Part shown: positions 1-10,067 of the stretch, in pieces
Position numbering within the stretch: the first letter of the stretch is position 1
How the letters are laid out: each line of letters opens with the position of its first letter
NCBI RefSeq assembly: GCF_026723825.1
Contig: NZ_CP113519.1
Coordinates: forward strand, 1,860,001-1,924,000
Length of the DNA stretch: 64,000 nucleotides
Source of the DNA: Pseudomonas sp. GOM7
GTDB taxonomy: Bacteria; Pseudomonadota; Gammaproteobacteria; Pseudomonadales; Pseudomonadaceae
Direction of reading: 5' to 3'
Notes under the pieces: generated by a model
The model's input: the letters and a program-made list of their open reading frames with translations, nothing else
The model's database searches: none
Told to the model about the DNA's origin: nothing
Program-made: the position numbers and the translations under genes

Positions 1-1
1 G

Positions 2-3000
2 GGCGAGTTGGTCGGCTATCAGGTGCGTTTCGAGGATCAGAGCAAGGACGGCACGCTGATCAAGCTGATGACCGACGGCATCCTGCTCGCCGAAACCCAG
101 CACGACCGCTTTCTGGAAAAGTACGACACGATCATCGTCGACGAGGCGCACGAACGCAGCCTCAATATCGATTTTTTGCTCGGCTACCTGAAGACTCTGC
201 TGCCGCGTCGCCCGGATCTGAAGCTGATCATTACCTCGGCGACCATCGATCTGGAGCGTTTTTCCAAGCACTTCAACGACGCGCCGATCATCGAGGTGTC
301 CGGTCGTACCTACCCAGTGGAAACCTGGTATCGCCCGCTGGCGGCCGAGGTGGACGAGGAGGGGGAGCGTCTGCTCGATGACCTGTCCATCGACCAGGGT
401 ATTCTCGCCGCGCTGGACGAGATCGCCGAGCACGAGCGCAGCGTGGGCAAGCGCCCCGGCGACGTGCTGGTGTTCCTGCCCGGCGAGCGCGAGATTCGCG
501 AGGCGGCGGAGGTGCTGCGCAAGGCCAATCTGCGCCACACCGAGGTGCTGCCGCTGTATGCGCGGCTGACGCCGGCCGAGCAGCAGAAGATTTTCGCGCC
601 CATGGCCGGGCGCAAGATCGTGCTGGCCACTAACGTCGCCGAAACCTCGCTGACCGTGCCGGGCATCCGTTATGTGATCGACAGCGGCACCGCGCGCATC
701 AGCCGTTACAGCTACCGCGCCAAGGTGCAGCGCCTGCCCATCGAGCCGGTGTCGCAGGCCAGCGCCAACCAGCGCAAGGGCCGTTGCGGGCGGGTCGAGC
801 CGGGTATCTGCATTCGGCTGTACAGCGAGGAAGATTTCCTCGGGCGCCCGGAATTCACCGACCCGGAGATTCTGCGTACCAACCTGGCGGCGGTGATCCT
901 GCAGATGCTGCACCTGCGCCTGGGCAGCATCGAGGACTTCCCCTTTATCGAGCCGCCAGACGGCAAGGCCATCAGCGACGGCTTCAACCTGTTGCAGGAG
1001 CTGTCGGCGGTCAACCGCGAAAGCCAGCTCACGCCCATTGGCCGGCAACTGGCGCGCCTGCCCATCGACCCGCGCCTGGGGCGCATGGTGCTGGAAGGCG
1101 CCAAGCAGGGCAGCCTGGAGGAAATCCTTATCGTCGCCGCCGCGCTGTCGGTGCAGGATCCGCGTGAGCGACCGATGGATCGCCAGCAGGCCGCCGACCA
1201 GGCCCATGCGCAGTGGAAGGATGTGGACTCGGACTTCGCCGCGCTGATCAACCTGTGGCGCGGCTTCGAGGAGAAACGCCAGGAGCTGGGCAGTAACCCG
1301 CTGCGCACCTGGTGCAAGAAGAACTTCCTCAACTATATGCGCCTGCGCGAGTGGCGCGACGCGCACCGGCAATTGGTGCTGATCGCGCGTGACCTGCAGT
1401 TGATGGGCAAAGGTGCAGGTAAGGTGGATAACGCGTCCGCCAAGGTGGATGGCTCCGGCCATCCACCCTACGAAAAGGCTCAAAACCCGGCACCGACCAA
1501 GGACACCCGCGTCAACGCCATCGCCCGCCAGCAGGCCGAGGCCAGCGAGGCGGCGGTGCGGGCGAAGAACTACGCTGCCGTGCACAAGGCGATTCTCGCC
1601 GGTCTGCTCAGCCAGATCGGCCAGAAGACCGAGGAGGGCGACTACCTCGGCGCGCGCCAGCGGCGTTTCTGGATTCACCCGTCCAGCGTGATCGGGCGCA
1701 AGAAGCCCAACTGGATCATGGCCGCTGAACTGGTGGAAACCACCAAGCTGTTCGCCCGTATGGTGGCGAAGATCGAGCCGGACTGGATCGAGCCACTGGC
1801 GGCGCATCTGGTGAAGAAGAACCATCTTGAACCGCATTGGGAGAAGAAGCGCGGCCAGGTGGTGGCCTACGAGCAGGTCACCCTGTACGGCATGATCATC
1901 GTCGGTCGCCGCCCGGTGCATTACGGCCCCATCGACCCGCCGGTGGCGCGCGAGATGTTCATTCGCGAGGGCCTGGTGCGTGGCGAGATCAACAGCCGCG
2001 CACGTTGCCTGACCGCCAACCGCCAGTTGCTGGAACGCCTCGACGAGCTGGAGGCCAAGTCGCGCCGCCGTGACATTCTCGCCGACGAGGAAACCCTGTT
2101 CGGCTACTACGACGCGCGCATCCCGCAGGACATCTACCAGGCCGCCAGTTTCGAGAGCTGGTACAAGAAGGGCAGCGCGGCCGATCCGCAACTGCTGATC
2201 ATGCGTGAGGAGGACGCCCTGGCCCGTGATGCCAGGGAGGTTACCGCTGCGCAGTACCCGGACACCCTGCGCATCGGCGAGCTGCAACTGCCGCTGTCCT
2301 ATCACTTCGAGCCCAACCACCCGCGTGACGGCGTGACCCTGCGCGTGCCGGCGCCGCTGTTGCCGCAACTGCAGCCCGAGCGCTTGGAATGGCTGGTGCC
2401 GGGCCTGCTGGAAGCCAAGTGCGTGGCACTGGTGCGTGGCCTGCCCAAGGCGCTGCGCAAGAACTTCGTGCCGGTACCGGACTTTGTCGGCGCGGCGTTG
2501 GACAAGCTGGTATTCGGCCAGGGTTCGTTGCCGCAGGCGCTCGGCCAGGAGCTGCTGCGCATGACCGGCGCGCGAGTGTCCGACGAGGCCTGGGCGGAGG
2601 CGGCTGAAAGCATCGAAAACCATCTGAAGATGAATATCGAGGTGGTGGATGCGCGGGGCAAGTTCCTCGGTGAAGGCCGCGACCTGGCCGAACTGACCGC
2701 ACGTTTCGCCGAGGCCAGCCAGGCCGCGTTGGCCATCCCGCAGCAGAGTGACAAGCCGAAAGCGGTGGAGGCCAAGGCCTTCGCCCAGGTGGCCGAGAAG
2801 GCGCAGCAGAAGATCGCCGGGCTTTCCATGACCGTTTACCCGGCGTTGGTAGAGGAGGGTGGGGTGGTCAAGGAAGGGCGCTTCCCGACCCAGGCCGAGG
2901 CCGACTTCCAGCATCGCCGTGCGCTGCAACGCCTGCTGCTGCAGCAACTGGCCGAGCAGGCCAAGTTCCTGCGCGGCAAGCTGCCGGGGCTGACCGAGCT

Positions 3001-3622
3001 GGGTTTGCTGTATCGCGATATCGGCCGCGTCGAGGCGCTGGTGGAGGACATTCTGCTGGCCAGCCTGGATGCCTGCATCCTCGACGGCGAAGCCACGCTG
3101 CCACGCGATGGCGCGGCCCTGGCGCAACTGGCCGAGCGCAAGCGCGGCGAGTGGACGGCGCATGCCGAGCGTATCGCTCGCCTGGTGCTGGAAATTTTCA
3201 AGCTCAACCATGGCCTGCAAAAACGCTTCAAGGGCAAGATCGACCTGGCCCAGGCCATGGCGCTCAACGATATCAAGCAGCAACTGGCCAATCTGGTCTA
3301 TGCCGGCTTCGTGCGCGAGACGCCGGGCGAATGGCTCAAGGAGATTCCGCGTTATCTGAAGGCCATCGAGCAGCGCCTGGATAAGGTCGGTGCGCAGGTG
3401 CAGCGCGACCGCGTGTGGACGGGCGAGCTGACTGGCTACTGGGAACAGTACCAGGCACGTGCTGCCAAACATGCCCAGGAAGGCAAGCGTGACCCGCAGC
3501 TCACGCTGTATCGCTGGATGCTGGAGGAATACCGTGTGTCGCTGTTCGCCCAGCAACTGGGGACGAAGATGGCGGTATCGGACAAGCGCCTGAACAAGCA
3601 GTGGACGCTGGTTGAAGGTTGA
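2..3622 (+). CDS. hrpA: ATP-dependent RNA helicase HrpA, 5'-truncated by window edge
   Basis: DEAH-box RNA helicase acting on RNA in the cytoplasm. The reading frame is open from base 2, so the N-terminus with Walker A lies outside the window. About 1,206 residues remain of the roughly 1,300 usual for HrpA. Visible motifs: DEAHERS (motif II, near residue 48), SATID (motif III, near 79), and QRKGRCGRV (motif VI, near 260). The helicase-associated and OB-fold regions follow, then the long C-terminal DUF3418 region typical of HrpA (contains EPHWEKKRGQV and KSRRRDILADEETLF). Oddity: about 50 extra residues around 470-520, relative to the E. coli protein as I recall it. Part of this insert is encoded by a palindromic repeat (1419-1471). 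Confidence 0.96.
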   Translation, partial: GELVGYQVRFEDQSKDGTLIKLMTDGILLAETQHDRFLEKYDTIIVDEAHERSLNIDFLLGYLKTLLPRRPDLKLIITSATIDLERFSKHFNDAPIIEVSGRTYPVETWYRPLAAEVDEEGERLLDDLSIDQGILAALDEIAEHERSVGKRPGDVLVFLPGEREIREAAEVLRKANLRHTEVLPLYARLTPAEQQKIFAPMAGRKIVLATNVAETSLTVPGIRYVIDSGTARISRYSYRAKVQRLPIEPVSQASANQRKGRCGRVEPGICIRLYSEEDFLGRPEFTDPEILRTNLAAVILQMLHLRLGSIEDFPFIEPPDGKAISDGFNLLQELSAVNRESQLTPIGRQLARLPIDPRLGRMVLEGAKQGSLEEILIVAAALSVQDPRERPMDRQQAADQAHAQWKDVDSDFAALINLWRGFEEKRQELGSNPLRTWCKKNFLNYMRLREWRDAHRQLVLIARDLQLMGKGAGKVDNASAKVDGSGHPPYEKAQNPAPTKDTRVNAIARQQAEASEAAVRAKNYAAVHKAILAGLLSQIGQKTEEGDYLGARQRRFWIHPSSVIGRKKPNWIMAAELVETTKLFARMVAKIEPDWIEPLAAHLVKKNHLEPHWEKKRGQVVAYEQVTLYGMIIVGRRPVHYGPIDPPVAREMFIREGLVRGEINSRARCLTANRQLLERLDELEAKSRRRDILADEETLFGYYDARIPQDIYQAASFESWYKKGSAADPQLLIMREEDALARDAREVTAAQYPDTLRIGELQLPLSYHFEPNHPRDGVTLRVPAPLLPQLQPERLEWLVPGLLEAKCVALVRGLPKALRKNFVPVPDFVGAALDKLVFGQGSLPQALGQELLRMTGARVSDEAWAEAAESIENHLKMNIEVVDARGKFLGEGRDLAELTARFAEASQAALAIPQQSDKPKAVEAKAFAQVAEKAQQKIAGLSMTVYPALVEEGGVVKEGRFPTQAEADFQHRRALQRLLLQQLAEQAKFLRGKLPGLTELGLLYRDIGRVEALVEDILLASLDACILDGEATLPRDGAALAQLAERKRGEWTAHAERIARLVLEIFKLNHGLQKRFKGKIDLAQAMALNDIKQQLANLVYAGFVRETPGEWLKEIPRYLKAIEQRLDKVGAQVQRDRVWTGELTGYWEQYQARAAKHAQEGKRDPQLTLYRWMLEEYRVSLFAQQLGTKMAVSDKRLNKQWTLVEG
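1419..1471. repeat. REP-like palindrome inside the hrpA reading frame
   Basis: The arms GTAAGGTGGAT (1419-1429) and ATCCACCCTAC (1461-1471) are inverted, with an inner pair GGTGGAT (1444-1450) / ATCCACC (1461-1467). The intergenic repeat at 9907-9970 is built from the same units. Here the palindrome is translated in frame as KVDNASAKVDGSGHPPYEK. It sits between the helicase part and the DUF3418 part of hrpA. Confidence 0.75.
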
Positions 3623-3685
3623 TGATCGGCGCTCGTCCCGGCGCTGGGGCGAGCCAACCACTGATGAATGCGGAAACCGAGAAAG

Positions 3686-3949
3686 ATGAGTGCAAGTGAA
3701 GAAAAATCGGGGCTGGGGCGCCGTGGCTGCCTGGGCCTGTTTTTGGCTGGCCTGGCCTTCGTGGTGCTGATATTCGCCGGGCTCATCTACATCATGACCC
3801 GCCCCCAGGATGGCGAGATAGAGGCCGGCGAGCATGCGGCCATCGAGGCCTGCTGGAAGAGCGCGCAGGCCACCGAGCGCAGCTTCACCGAGGAAAGTTG
3901 CCAGGAGATGGAGAAGCAGTTCCTGCGCAAGTTCGGCCATCAGCCATGA
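3686..3949 (+). CDS. small single-pass membrane protein, unknown function
   Basis: An 87-residue protein starting MSASEEKSG. I chose the ATG at 3686 over an in-frame ATG at 3668 because a purine-rich GAGAAAG precedes it. One strongly hydrophobic segment (about residues 17-40) is flanked by RR on its N-terminal side. An acidic C-terminal tail with two cysteines (ACWK and SCQE) probably lies in the periplasm. The stop overlaps the start of the next gene by ATGA, so the two are translationally coupled. I do not recognise a family. Confidence 0.8.
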   Translation: MSASEEKSGLGRRGCLGLFLAGLAFVVLIFAGLIYIMTRPQDGEIEAGEHAAIEACWKSAQATERSFTEESCQEMEKQFLRKFGHQP

Positions 3950-4521
3950 AGGTGCTGCAACGCCTGAGCTTCAAGCACCTGGTGGTGGGCTTCTGCGTGC
4001 TGGCGCTGGGGATCGTGGTGCTGATCTGGTGGCTCAGCGGCGCCGCCTATCTGCGGCCTTATGCCGAGCAGACGGTGATCTTCGGTCAGGGCGAGTTGAA
4101 GCTGCCGCCCGAGCTGGCCGGGCCCGGCTCCATCCGCGTGGTGCACTTCTGGGACCCGGACTGCCCCTGCAACGCGGAAACCGACGCGCACCTGCGTTAC
4201 CTGATCGGACTGCACCGCAATGCCGATGTGGCGTTCTACAGCGTGCAGAAGCCGGGTAGCCAGGGTGAGATCGCACCCTTCCTGCGCGGGCGGATGCAGC
4301 CCTTGCCCGGCATCGAGGGCATGGAAGCGCTGCCGGCCAGCCCGGCCCTGGCCATCTGGGATCGCGACGGCAAGTTGGCCTACGCCGGCCCCTACAGCGA
4401 AGGGCTGGTGTGCAACTCCAGCAACAGCTTCGTCGAGCCGGTACTCGATGCCCTGACCCAGGGGCGCCATGTGTCCCTGGCCAGCGGCCTGGCGGTGGGC
4501 TGTTACTGCGCCTGGCAGTAG
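3946..4521 (+). CDS. membrane-anchored thioredoxin-fold protein (DUF6436-like)
   Basis: A 191-residue protein with an N-terminal membrane anchor (about residues 10-35) and a presumably periplasmic domain. VVHFWDPDCPCNAETD resembles the beta-strand plus CxxC-type active site of thioredoxin-fold proteins, here CPCN. A later ALAIWDRDGKLAYAGPYSEG matches the cis-proline / beta-hairpin part of that fold. More cysteines occur near the C-terminus (LVCNSS, VGCYCAWQ). The start overlaps the stop of the upstream small membrane protein, so they form one operon. A role in periplasmic thiol or metal handling is inference; the DUF6436 label is from memory. Confidence 0.75.
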   Translation: MKVLQRLSFKHLVVGFCVLALGIVVLIWWLSGAAYLRPYAEQTVIFGQGELKLPPELAGPGSIRVVHFWDPDCPCNAETDAHLRYLIGLHRNADVAFYSVQKPGSQGEIAPFLRGRMQPLPGIEGMEALPASPALAIWDRDGKLAYAGPYSEGLVCNSSNSFVEPVLDALTQGRHVSLASGLAVGCYCAWQ

Positions 4522-4600
4522 CTGGGGCTGCCTGCACCTCGGGTGGTGGATGTTGTGGCCCGGATGCAATCCGGGGCGCTTTCAGGTGTGCTCCTCGGAG

Positions 4601-4635
4601 GCCAAAGCCTATCGCGAACGAATTCGCGCCTACAC
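4601..4635. repeat. REP-like hairpin CGCGAA/TTCGCG
   Basis: This holds the palindrome CGCGAA (4613-4618) / TTCGCG (4623-4628) within AAAGCCT..GCGCCTACAC. The same unit, reverse-oriented, is at 62842-62930. It lies in the 545-bp gap between the thioredoxin-like gene and cyoA. The gap has no convincing gene; it holds this repeat, an ANR-like site and a hairpin. Confidence 0.6.
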
Positions 4636-4729
4636 AAGCGCAACGCTTGCATCTGGTAAATTTCGATTCCCATATTTCTTGTAATGTCAAGAGGCGTGGC
4701 TGTTCTCGACGCCGGCAAATTACATGTCA

Positions 4730-4743
4730 TTGATTCCTGTCAA
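4730..4743. promoter_or_regulatory. ANR/FNR-like box upstream of cyo operon
   Basis: TTGATTCCTGTCAA matches the ANR/FNR consensus TTGAT-N4-ATCAA at 9 of 10 defined positions. It lies about 325 bp before the cyoA start. In P. aeruginosa, cyo genes are repressed by ANR under low oxygen (established knowledge), so a site here would fit. The distance is long and no promoter was mapped. Confidence 0.4.
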
Positions 4744-4965
4744 TTCGCTGACAAAAGGCTCTAAATCGAGGGTGTGATCATTTGTCGCACCCTTGGCTTG
4801 TTTGCGGGGTACTTGCCGGCAAGTGTTTCAAAACTTTGCGCATATGTTGCGAAATATGTATTCCAGGAGCCGGCAGCAGCCTCATGAATAGGCTGCTAAT
4901 CAATTGTGCGAGGGATTCACAGCCTTCAACATCGGTCTATCCCACGGTTCTACCGCTTCGCTTGC

Positions 4966-4993
4966 ACGGATGCTCGAGTTCTTGAGCATCCGT
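4966..4993. promoter_or_regulatory. 10-bp perfect hairpin in cyoA leader
   Basis: ACGGATGCTC (4966-4975) pairs perfectly with GAGCATCCGT (4984-4993) around an 8-nt loop. It lies 73 bp before the cyoA start. It is followed by GGCGGCCTTTTGC, so it could be an attenuator-like or mRNA-stabilising hairpin. There is no long T tract. Confidence 0.45.
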
Positions 4994-5066
4994 TGGCGGC
5001 CTTTTGCTCGATGGGCCGCACGGCGTTGGCGCCGAAAGTGGGCATCACTCAGTTGAAGGTCGTGAC

Positions 5067-5987
5067 ATGAAAGAAGAGAAGTACCATCGTTTGGTGCGCT
5101 GGTTGGCGATGGCGATTGCCTGCTCAGCGCTCGGTGGATGTGACTGGGCACTGTTCAACTCGAAAGGGCAGATCGGTGTCGAGCAGGGCAACCTCATCCT
5201 GATCTCCATTGGGCTCATGCTGATCGTGGTCATCCCCGTGATCGTCATGACCTTCTGGTTTGGCTGGCGCTATCGCGAGTCGAACGAGAAGGCCACCTAC
5301 ATGCCCGACTGGGCGCACTCGCACAAGATCGAACTGATCGTCTGGGGTGTTCCGCTGATCATCGTCGCGGTTCTGGCGGTCATCATCTGGAAAACCTCGC
5401 ATTCGCTCGATCCCTATCGCCCGATCGATTCGGACAAGCCGGCGCTGAACATCGAGGTGGTCTCGCTCGATTGGAAGTGGCTGTTCATCTACCCGGATCA
5501 GGGCATCGCCGTGGTCAATGAACTGGTCATCCCAGAGAAGACCCCGGTGACCTTCCACATCACCTCCGACACGGTGATGAACGCGCTGTCGATCCCGCAA
5601 CTGGGCGGCATGATCTACGCCATGGGCGGCCAGCGCACCCAGCTCAACCTGATCGCCAACGAGCAGGGCGAGTTCTTCGGCCAGTCCGGCAACTTCAGCG
5701 GCGAAGGCTTCTCGGCCATGCGCTTCACCACCCACTCGGTCAGCGACGATGCCTTCGCGCAGTGGGTCGACAAGGTCAAGCAATCCCCCGAGGTCATGGA
5801 CTTCGCCACCTTCAAGCAGGTGGGGGAGCCCGGCGAGATGGTCAACCATCGCTATCCGATCTACCCGGTTCGTTACTTCGGCCAGGTCGAGCCGAACCTG
5901 TTCAACAAGGTGATCGGTCAGTACGTGGACCTGAAAGATTCTCACAGCACGGCCATGACTGATGGCGCTGCGGAGGTGCAGGAATGA
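5067..5987 (+). CDS. cyoA: cytochrome bo3 ubiquinol oxidase subunit II
   Basis: Subunit II of the proton-pumping quinol oxidase in the inner membrane. The N-terminus has a lipoprotein signal ending in SALGGC (Cys25), followed by two transmembrane segments (about 40-65 and 85-105) and a periplasmic cupredoxin-fold domain. The cysteine and histidine ligands of CuA are absent ([11 protein letters not shown] stands where a cytochrome c oxidase would have them), so this is a quinol oxidase. Start 5067 is preceded by GAAGG; an in-frame TTG at 5004 is less likely because the lipoprotein signal would not be N-terminal. First gene of cyoABCDE, overlapping cyoB by four bases. Confidence 0.96.
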   Translation: MKEEKYHRLVRWLAMAIACSALGGCDWALFNSKGQIGVEQGNLILISIGLMLIVVIPVIVMTFWFGWRYRESNEKATYMPDWAHSHKIELIVWGVPLIIVAVLAVIIWKTSHSLDPYRPIDSDKPALNIEVVSLDWKWLFIYPDQGIAVVNELVIPEKTPVTFHITSDTVMNALSIPQLGGMIYAMGGQRTQLNLIANEQGEFFGQSGNFSGEGFSAMRFTTHSVSDDAFAQWVDKVKQSPEVMDFATFKQVGEPGEMVNHRYPIYPVRYFGQVEPNLFNKVIGQYVDLKDSHSTAMTDGAAEVQE

Positions 5988-7978
5988 ATATCCTTGGAAA
6001 ACTGACTCTGGATGCGGTGCCGTATCACGAGCCGATCATCATGATCACCCTGGCCGTGGTGGCACTGGGTGGTCTGGCGCTGTTCGCGGCGGTGACCTAC
6101 TTCAAGAAGTGGGGCTACCTGTGGAAAGAGTGGCTCACCTCGGTGGACCACAAGAAGATCGGCGTGATGTACATCCTCGTCGGCCTGGTCATGCTGGTGC
6201 GGGGTTTCGCCGACGCCATCATGATGCGTACCCACCTGGCGATGGCCCACGGCGACGGCCAGGGCTACCTGCCGCCCGAGCACTACGACCAGATCTTCAC
6301 CGCGCACGGCATCATCATGCTGATCTTCGTGGCCATGCCGCTGGTCACCGGCCTGATGAACATCGTCGTGCCGCTGCAGATCGGCGCGCGTGACGTGGCC
6401 TTCCCCTACCTGAACTCGCTGAGCTTCTGGCTGTTCGTCGGTGGCGCGCTGCTGATCAACCTGTCGCTGGGCCTGGGCGAGTTCGCCAAGACCGGCTGGG
6501 TGGCTTATCCGCCGTTATCGGGGATTCAGTACAGTCCAGGCGTGGGGATGGATTACTACATCTGGAGCATGCAGCTATCAGGCCTGGGGACGACCCTGAC
6601 GGGGGTCAACTTCATCGCCACCATCCTCAAAATGCGTGCCCCAGGCATGAGCCTGATGAAGATGCCGATCTTCACCTGGACCATCCTGGTGACCTGCGTG
6701 CTGATCTGCGGCGCCTTCCCTCCGCTGACCGCGACCCTGGCGATGCTGTCGCTGGATCGCTACCTGGATTTCCACTTCTTCACCAATGAACTGGGCGGCA
6801 ACCCGATGATGTATGCCAACCTGTTCTGGGTCTGGGGTCACCCGGAGGTGTACATCCTCATCCTGCCGGCGTTCGGCGTGTTCTCCGAAGTGGTGGCGAC
6901 CTTCTCGCGCAAGACCCTGTTCGGCTATGCCTCGATGGTCTGGGCGACCGCGGCCATCGGCGTGCTGTCGTTCGTGGTGTGGCTGCACCACTTCTTCACC
7001 ATGGGTTCGGGGGCCAGCGTCAACGCCTTCTTCGGCATCATGACCTCGATCATCGCCATCCCCACCGGGGTGAAGATCTTCACCTGGTTGTTCACCATCT
7101 TCCGTGGCCGTCTGCAACTGAACGCCATGACCTGGATGACCCTGGGCTTTCTGGTGACCTTCTCCATCGGCGGTATGACCGGCGTGCTGATGGCGGTGCC
7201 GGCGGCGGACTTCGTGCTGCACAACAGCCTGTTCCTGATCGCCCACTTCCACAACGTGATCATCGGCGGTGCGGTGTTCGGTTACCTGGCCGGCATCATC
7301 TACTGGTTCCCGAAAGCCTTCGGCTACAAGCTGATCGACCGCTTTGGCCGTTACTCCTTCTGGTGCTGGCTGATCGGCTTCTACTTCGCCTTCATGCCGC
7401 TGTACGTGCTGGGCTTCATGGGCATGACCCGTCGCCTGAACCACTTCGACAACCCGGCCTGGGTGCCGTGGATCGAGGTGGCCGTGGTCGGCGCCGTGCT
7501 GATCGGTATCGGCATCGTGTTCACCATCGTGCAGTTCGTCACCAGCTACCTCAAGCGCAAGGAAAACCGCGATGTGACCGGCGACCCCTGGGATGGCCGT
7601 ACCCTGGAGTGGGCGACGTCCTCGCCGCCGCCGTTCTACAACTTCGCGGTCATCCCGACGGCGGACAAGATCGACGCCTTCTATGAAGCGAAGAAGAACG
7701 GTGTCGAGCTGATGCCGGTGCCGGAGCAGTACGAGCCGATCCACATGCCCAAGAACACCGGCAACGGTGTGGTGGTGGCCGGTTTCATCATCGCCTTCGG
7801 CTTCGCCATGATCTGGCACATCTGGTGGCTCGCCATCGTCGGCCTGGTCGGTGCCGTGGCCAGCTTCATCGTGCGTTCCTACGACGAGGACATCGACTAC
7901 TACGTGCAGCCCGAGGAAATCGCGCGCATCGAGCAGGCGCATCGTCAAACCAAAGCAAACGCAGTCGTACAGGCATAA
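5984..7978 (+). CDS. cyoB: cytochrome bo3 ubiquinol oxidase subunit I
   Basis: Catalytic heme-copper subunit, 664 residues, many transmembrane helices. Metal ligands are readable: His108 (TAHGI) and His423 for low-spin heme b; His421 (IAHFHN) for heme o; His286 (WGHPEVY) with Tyr290, and His335/His336 (WLHHF), for CuB and its cross-linked tyrosine. All sit two positions after the E. coli CyoB residues, so the enzyme should be active. It oxidises ubiquinol, reduces O2 to water and pumps protons. The ATG overlaps the cyoA stop. Confidence 0.98.
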   Translation: MNILGKLTLDAVPYHEPIIMITLAVVALGGLALFAAVTYFKKWGYLWKEWLTSVDHKKIGVMYILVGLVMLVRGFADAIMMRTHLAMAHGDGQGYLPPEHYDQIFTAHGIIMLIFVAMPLVTGLMNIVVPLQIGARDVAFPYLNSLSFWLFVGGALLINLSLGLGEFAKTGWVAYPPLSGIQYSPGVGMDYYIWSMQLSGLGTTLTGVNFIATILKMRAPGMSLMKMPIFTWTILVTCVLICGAFPPLTATLAMLSLDRYLDFHFFTNELGGNPMMYANLFWVWGHPEVYILILPAFGVFSEVVATFSRKTLFGYASMVWATAAIGVLSFVVWLHHFFTMGSGASVNAFFGIMTSIIAIPTGVKIFTWLFTIFRGRLQLNAMTWMTLGFLVTFSIGGMTGVLMAVPAADFVLHNSLFLIAHFHNVIIGGAVFGYLAGIIYWFPKAFGYKLIDRFGRYSFWCWLIGFYFAFMPLYVLGFMGMTRRLNHFDNPAWVPWIEVAVVGAVLIGIGIVFTIVQFVTSYLKRKENRDVTGDPWDGRTLEWATSSPPPFYNFAVIPTADKIDAFYEAKKNGVELMPVPEQYEPIHMPKNTGNGVVVAGFIIAFGFAMIWHIWWLAIVGLVGAVASFIVRSYDEDIDYYVQPEEIARIEQAHRQTKANAVVQA

Positions 7979-7980
7979 CC

Positions 7981-8610
7981 ATGAGCGCTTACGAACCCCA
8001 TTATTCACACGACGCTCATGGCCACGATGGTCATGAGCACCACCACGACACCAGTGGCATCAAGCTGTTCGGCTTCTGGGTCTACCTGATGACCGACCTG
8101 CTGATCTTCGCCACGGTGTTCGCCACCTTCGCGGTGCTCAGCAATGCCTTCGCCGGTGGCCCCACCGCCAAGGAGATGCTGCGCCCCGGCCTGCACCTGG
8201 TGCTGGTGGAAACCTTCGCCCTGCTGTTCTCCAGTATCACCTACGGCATGGCCATGCTAGCCACCTACCGCGGTGACAAGGGCGCGGTGCTGCGCTGGCT
8301 GGCGGTCACCTTCCTGTTCGGTGTGAGCTTCATCAGCATCGAGCTGTACGAGTTCCGTCACCTGATCCATGAAGGGGCAGGGCCGCAGGTCAGCGCCTAC
8401 TGGTCGGCGTTCTTCACCCTGGTCGGCACCCACGGCCTGCACGTCAGTGCCGGCCTGCTGTGGATGCTGGTGCTGATGTTCCAGGTCGGCACTCGCGGCC
8501 TGACTGACACCAACAAGACCCGCGTGGGGCTGCTCAGCCTGTTCTGGCACTTCCTCGACGTGGTGTGGATCTGCGTGTTTACCGTCGTCTACCTGATGGG
8601 GGTGCTGTAA
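7981..8610 (+). CDS. cyoC: cytochrome bo3 ubiquinol oxidase subunit III
   Basis: A 209-residue, five-helix subunit III of the quinol oxidase. The N-terminus is very histidine-rich ([14 protein letters not shown]), then [18 protein letters not shown] and, near the C-terminus, [13 protein letters not shown] typical of heme-copper oxidase subunit III. It has no redox centres and supports assembly and stability. The start two bases after the cyoB stop is the natural one; longer upstream in-frame starts would run inside cyoB. Confidence 0.96.
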   Translation: MSAYEPHYSHDAHGHDGHEHHHDTSGIKLFGFWVYLMTDLLIFATVFATFAVLSNAFAGGPTAKEMLRPGLHLVLVETFALLFSSITYGMAMLATYRGDKGAVLRWLAVTFLFGVSFISIELYEFRHLIHEGAGPQVSAYWSAFFTLVGTHGLHVSAGLLWMLVLMFQVGTRGLTDTNKTRVGLLSLFWHFLDVVWICVFTVVYLMGVL

Positions 8611-8946
8611 ATGGCTCACCAAGACAATCACGCCGCCCACGCCGTGGGCTTCAAGGATTACCTGACCGGCTTCATCCTCTCGGTGATCCTCACGGTGATT
8701 CCCTTCGCCCTGGTCATGCACCCTGAGCTGCTGGGCCTGAGCCGTGGCGTCACCCTGATCACCGTGGTGCTGTTCGGCCTGGTGCAGGTGCTCGTCCACC
8801 TCGTGTACTTCCTGCACATGAAGACCGACGCTGAAGGCCGCTGGAACGTGATTTCGATGATCTTCACTGTGCTGATCATCGCGTTCGTGGTCGGCCTGTC
8901 GGTGTGGATCATGTGGAGCATGCACTATCACATGATGATCAACTGA
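8611..8946 (+). CDS. cyoD: cytochrome bo3 ubiquinol oxidase subunit IV
   Basis: A 111-residue, three-helix subunit of the quinol oxidase. Characteristic: [20 protein letters not shown] near the start, and [14 protein letters not shown] in the second helix. It helps CuB site assembly in subunit I. The start abuts the cyoC stop, and the stop overlaps the cyoE start by one base (TGATG). Confidence 0.96.
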   Translation: MAHQDNHAAHAVGFKDYLTGFILSVILTVIPFALVMHPELLGLSRGVTLITVVLFGLVQVLVHLVYFLHMKTDAEGRWNVISMIFTVLIIAFVVGLSVWIMWSMHYHMMIN

Positions 8947-9902
8947 TGCGTGCGCTCCTGAAGCAGTACCTCAACCTCGCCAAGCCGGGCATCGTCTTCG
9001 GTAATCTGATTTCCGTGACGGGCGGTTTCTTCCTGGCTTCGCGCGGCGATGCGAATCTGGCGCTGTACCTTGCGACAGCGCTGGGGGTTTCCCTGGTGAT
9101 CGCCTCAGGCTGCGTGTTCAACAACTACATCGACCGCGACATCGACCAGAAGATGGAGCGCACCCGCAACCGGGTGCTGGCGCAGGGGCTGATTTCCCCT
9201 GTGCACGCCATCGTCTATGCCTGCGTGCTCGGGGTGGCGGGGGTGGCGTTGCTGTACACCGCCACCAACACCCTGGCGGTGATGCTGGTGCTGATGGGCT
9301 TTGTGGTCTACGTCGGCCTCTACAGCCTGTGGCTCAAGCGTGGCTCGGTGTACGGCACCCTGGTCGGCAGCCTGTCCGGGGCGGCTCCGCCCGTGGTTGG
9401 CTACTGCGCGGTGAGCAACGAGTTCGATGCCGGCGCGGCCATCCTGTTGTTGATCTTCAGCCTGTGGCAGATGCCGCATTCCTATGCCATCGCCATCTTC
9501 CGTTTCAACGACTACCAGGCCGCGAACATCCCGGTGCTGCCAGTGATCAAGGGCATCTCGGCTGCCAAGCGGCAGATCGTGCTGTACATCGCCGCCTTCG
9601 TGGTGGCGACCTTGATGCTGACACTCAGCGGCTACGCCGGCTATAGCTACTTCGTGGTGGCTGCCTTGAGCGGTGCCTACTGGCTGTGGATGGGCGTTTC
9701 GGGCTACAAGGCCGCCGATGATCGCGTGTGGGCGCGCAAGCTGTTCATGTTCTCCATCGTCACCATCACCATGCTTAGCGTGATGATGTCGGTGGACTTC
9801 GCCGCCACCCCCGACCAGGTGCTGATGACCTCCATCAACCACCTGTGCAGCCAGTTCGCCAGCAGCGCACAGGGCTTCTGCGCGGTGGTCGCCGGTATCT
9901 GA
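8946..9902 (+). CDS. cyoE: protoheme IX farnesyltransferase (heme O synthase)
   Basis: A 318-residue UbiA-family prenyltransferase with about nine membrane helices. It makes heme O from heme B and farnesyl diphosphate for subunit I. The first Asp-rich motif is [15 protein letters not shown] (about 58-72). The later [16 protein letters not shown] carries the second conserved loop. The ATG overlaps the cyoD stop, which closes the five-gene operon. The C-terminal extension after helix nine (about 20 residues, two cysteines) has no known role that I can name. Confidence 0.97.
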   Translation: MRALLKQYLNLAKPGIVFGNLISVTGGFFLASRGDANLALYLATALGVSLVIASGCVFNNYIDRDIDQKMERTRNRVLAQGLISPVHAIVYACVLGVAGVALLYTATNTLAVMLVLMGFVVYVGLYSLWLKRGSVYGTLVGSLSGAAPPVVGYCAVSNEFDAGAAILLLIFSLWQMPHSYAIAIFRFNDYQAANIPVLPVIKGISAAKRQIVLYIAAFVVATLMLTLSGYAGYSYFVVAALSGAYWLWMGVSGYKAADDRVWARKLFMFSIVTITMLSVMMSVDFAATPDQVLMTSINHLCSQFASSAQGFCAVVAGI

Positions 9903-9906
9903 GAGC

Positions 9907-9970
9907 GTAGGGTGGATGTCGCTCTTTACATCCACCACATGGTGGATCGGTGAAGCGTGATCCACCCTAC
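9907..9970. repeat. TA-bounded double-hairpin repeat after cyoE
   Basis: Outer arms are GTAGGGTGGAT (9907-9917) / ATCCACCCTAC (9960-9970), inner arms ATCCACC (9930-9936) / GGTGGAT (9941-9947). It starts four bases after the cyoE stop and may end transcription of the operon. Built from the same units as the repeat inside hrpA (1419-1471). Confidence 0.75.
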
Positions 9971-10067
9971 GGTTGCACTGTCATGGCCGTCGTAGCCGCG
10001 ATCGTCGCCGCTGAAGCTCCTCCCACGGTGTTTGGGGTCGCGCTTTACATCCCCCGTCGGTGGACAT

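Noticed and set aside
5067..5987. cytochrome c oxidase subunit II (coxB) for the gene at 5067
   Set aside because: The CuA ligands are missing and the gene sits in a cyoABCDE order.
5124..8008. Long minus-strand frames (273 and 476 codons) opposite cyoA and cyoB
   Set aside because: Asp/His/Gln-rich antisense frames typical of high-GC coding DNA; the plus-strand genes are certain.
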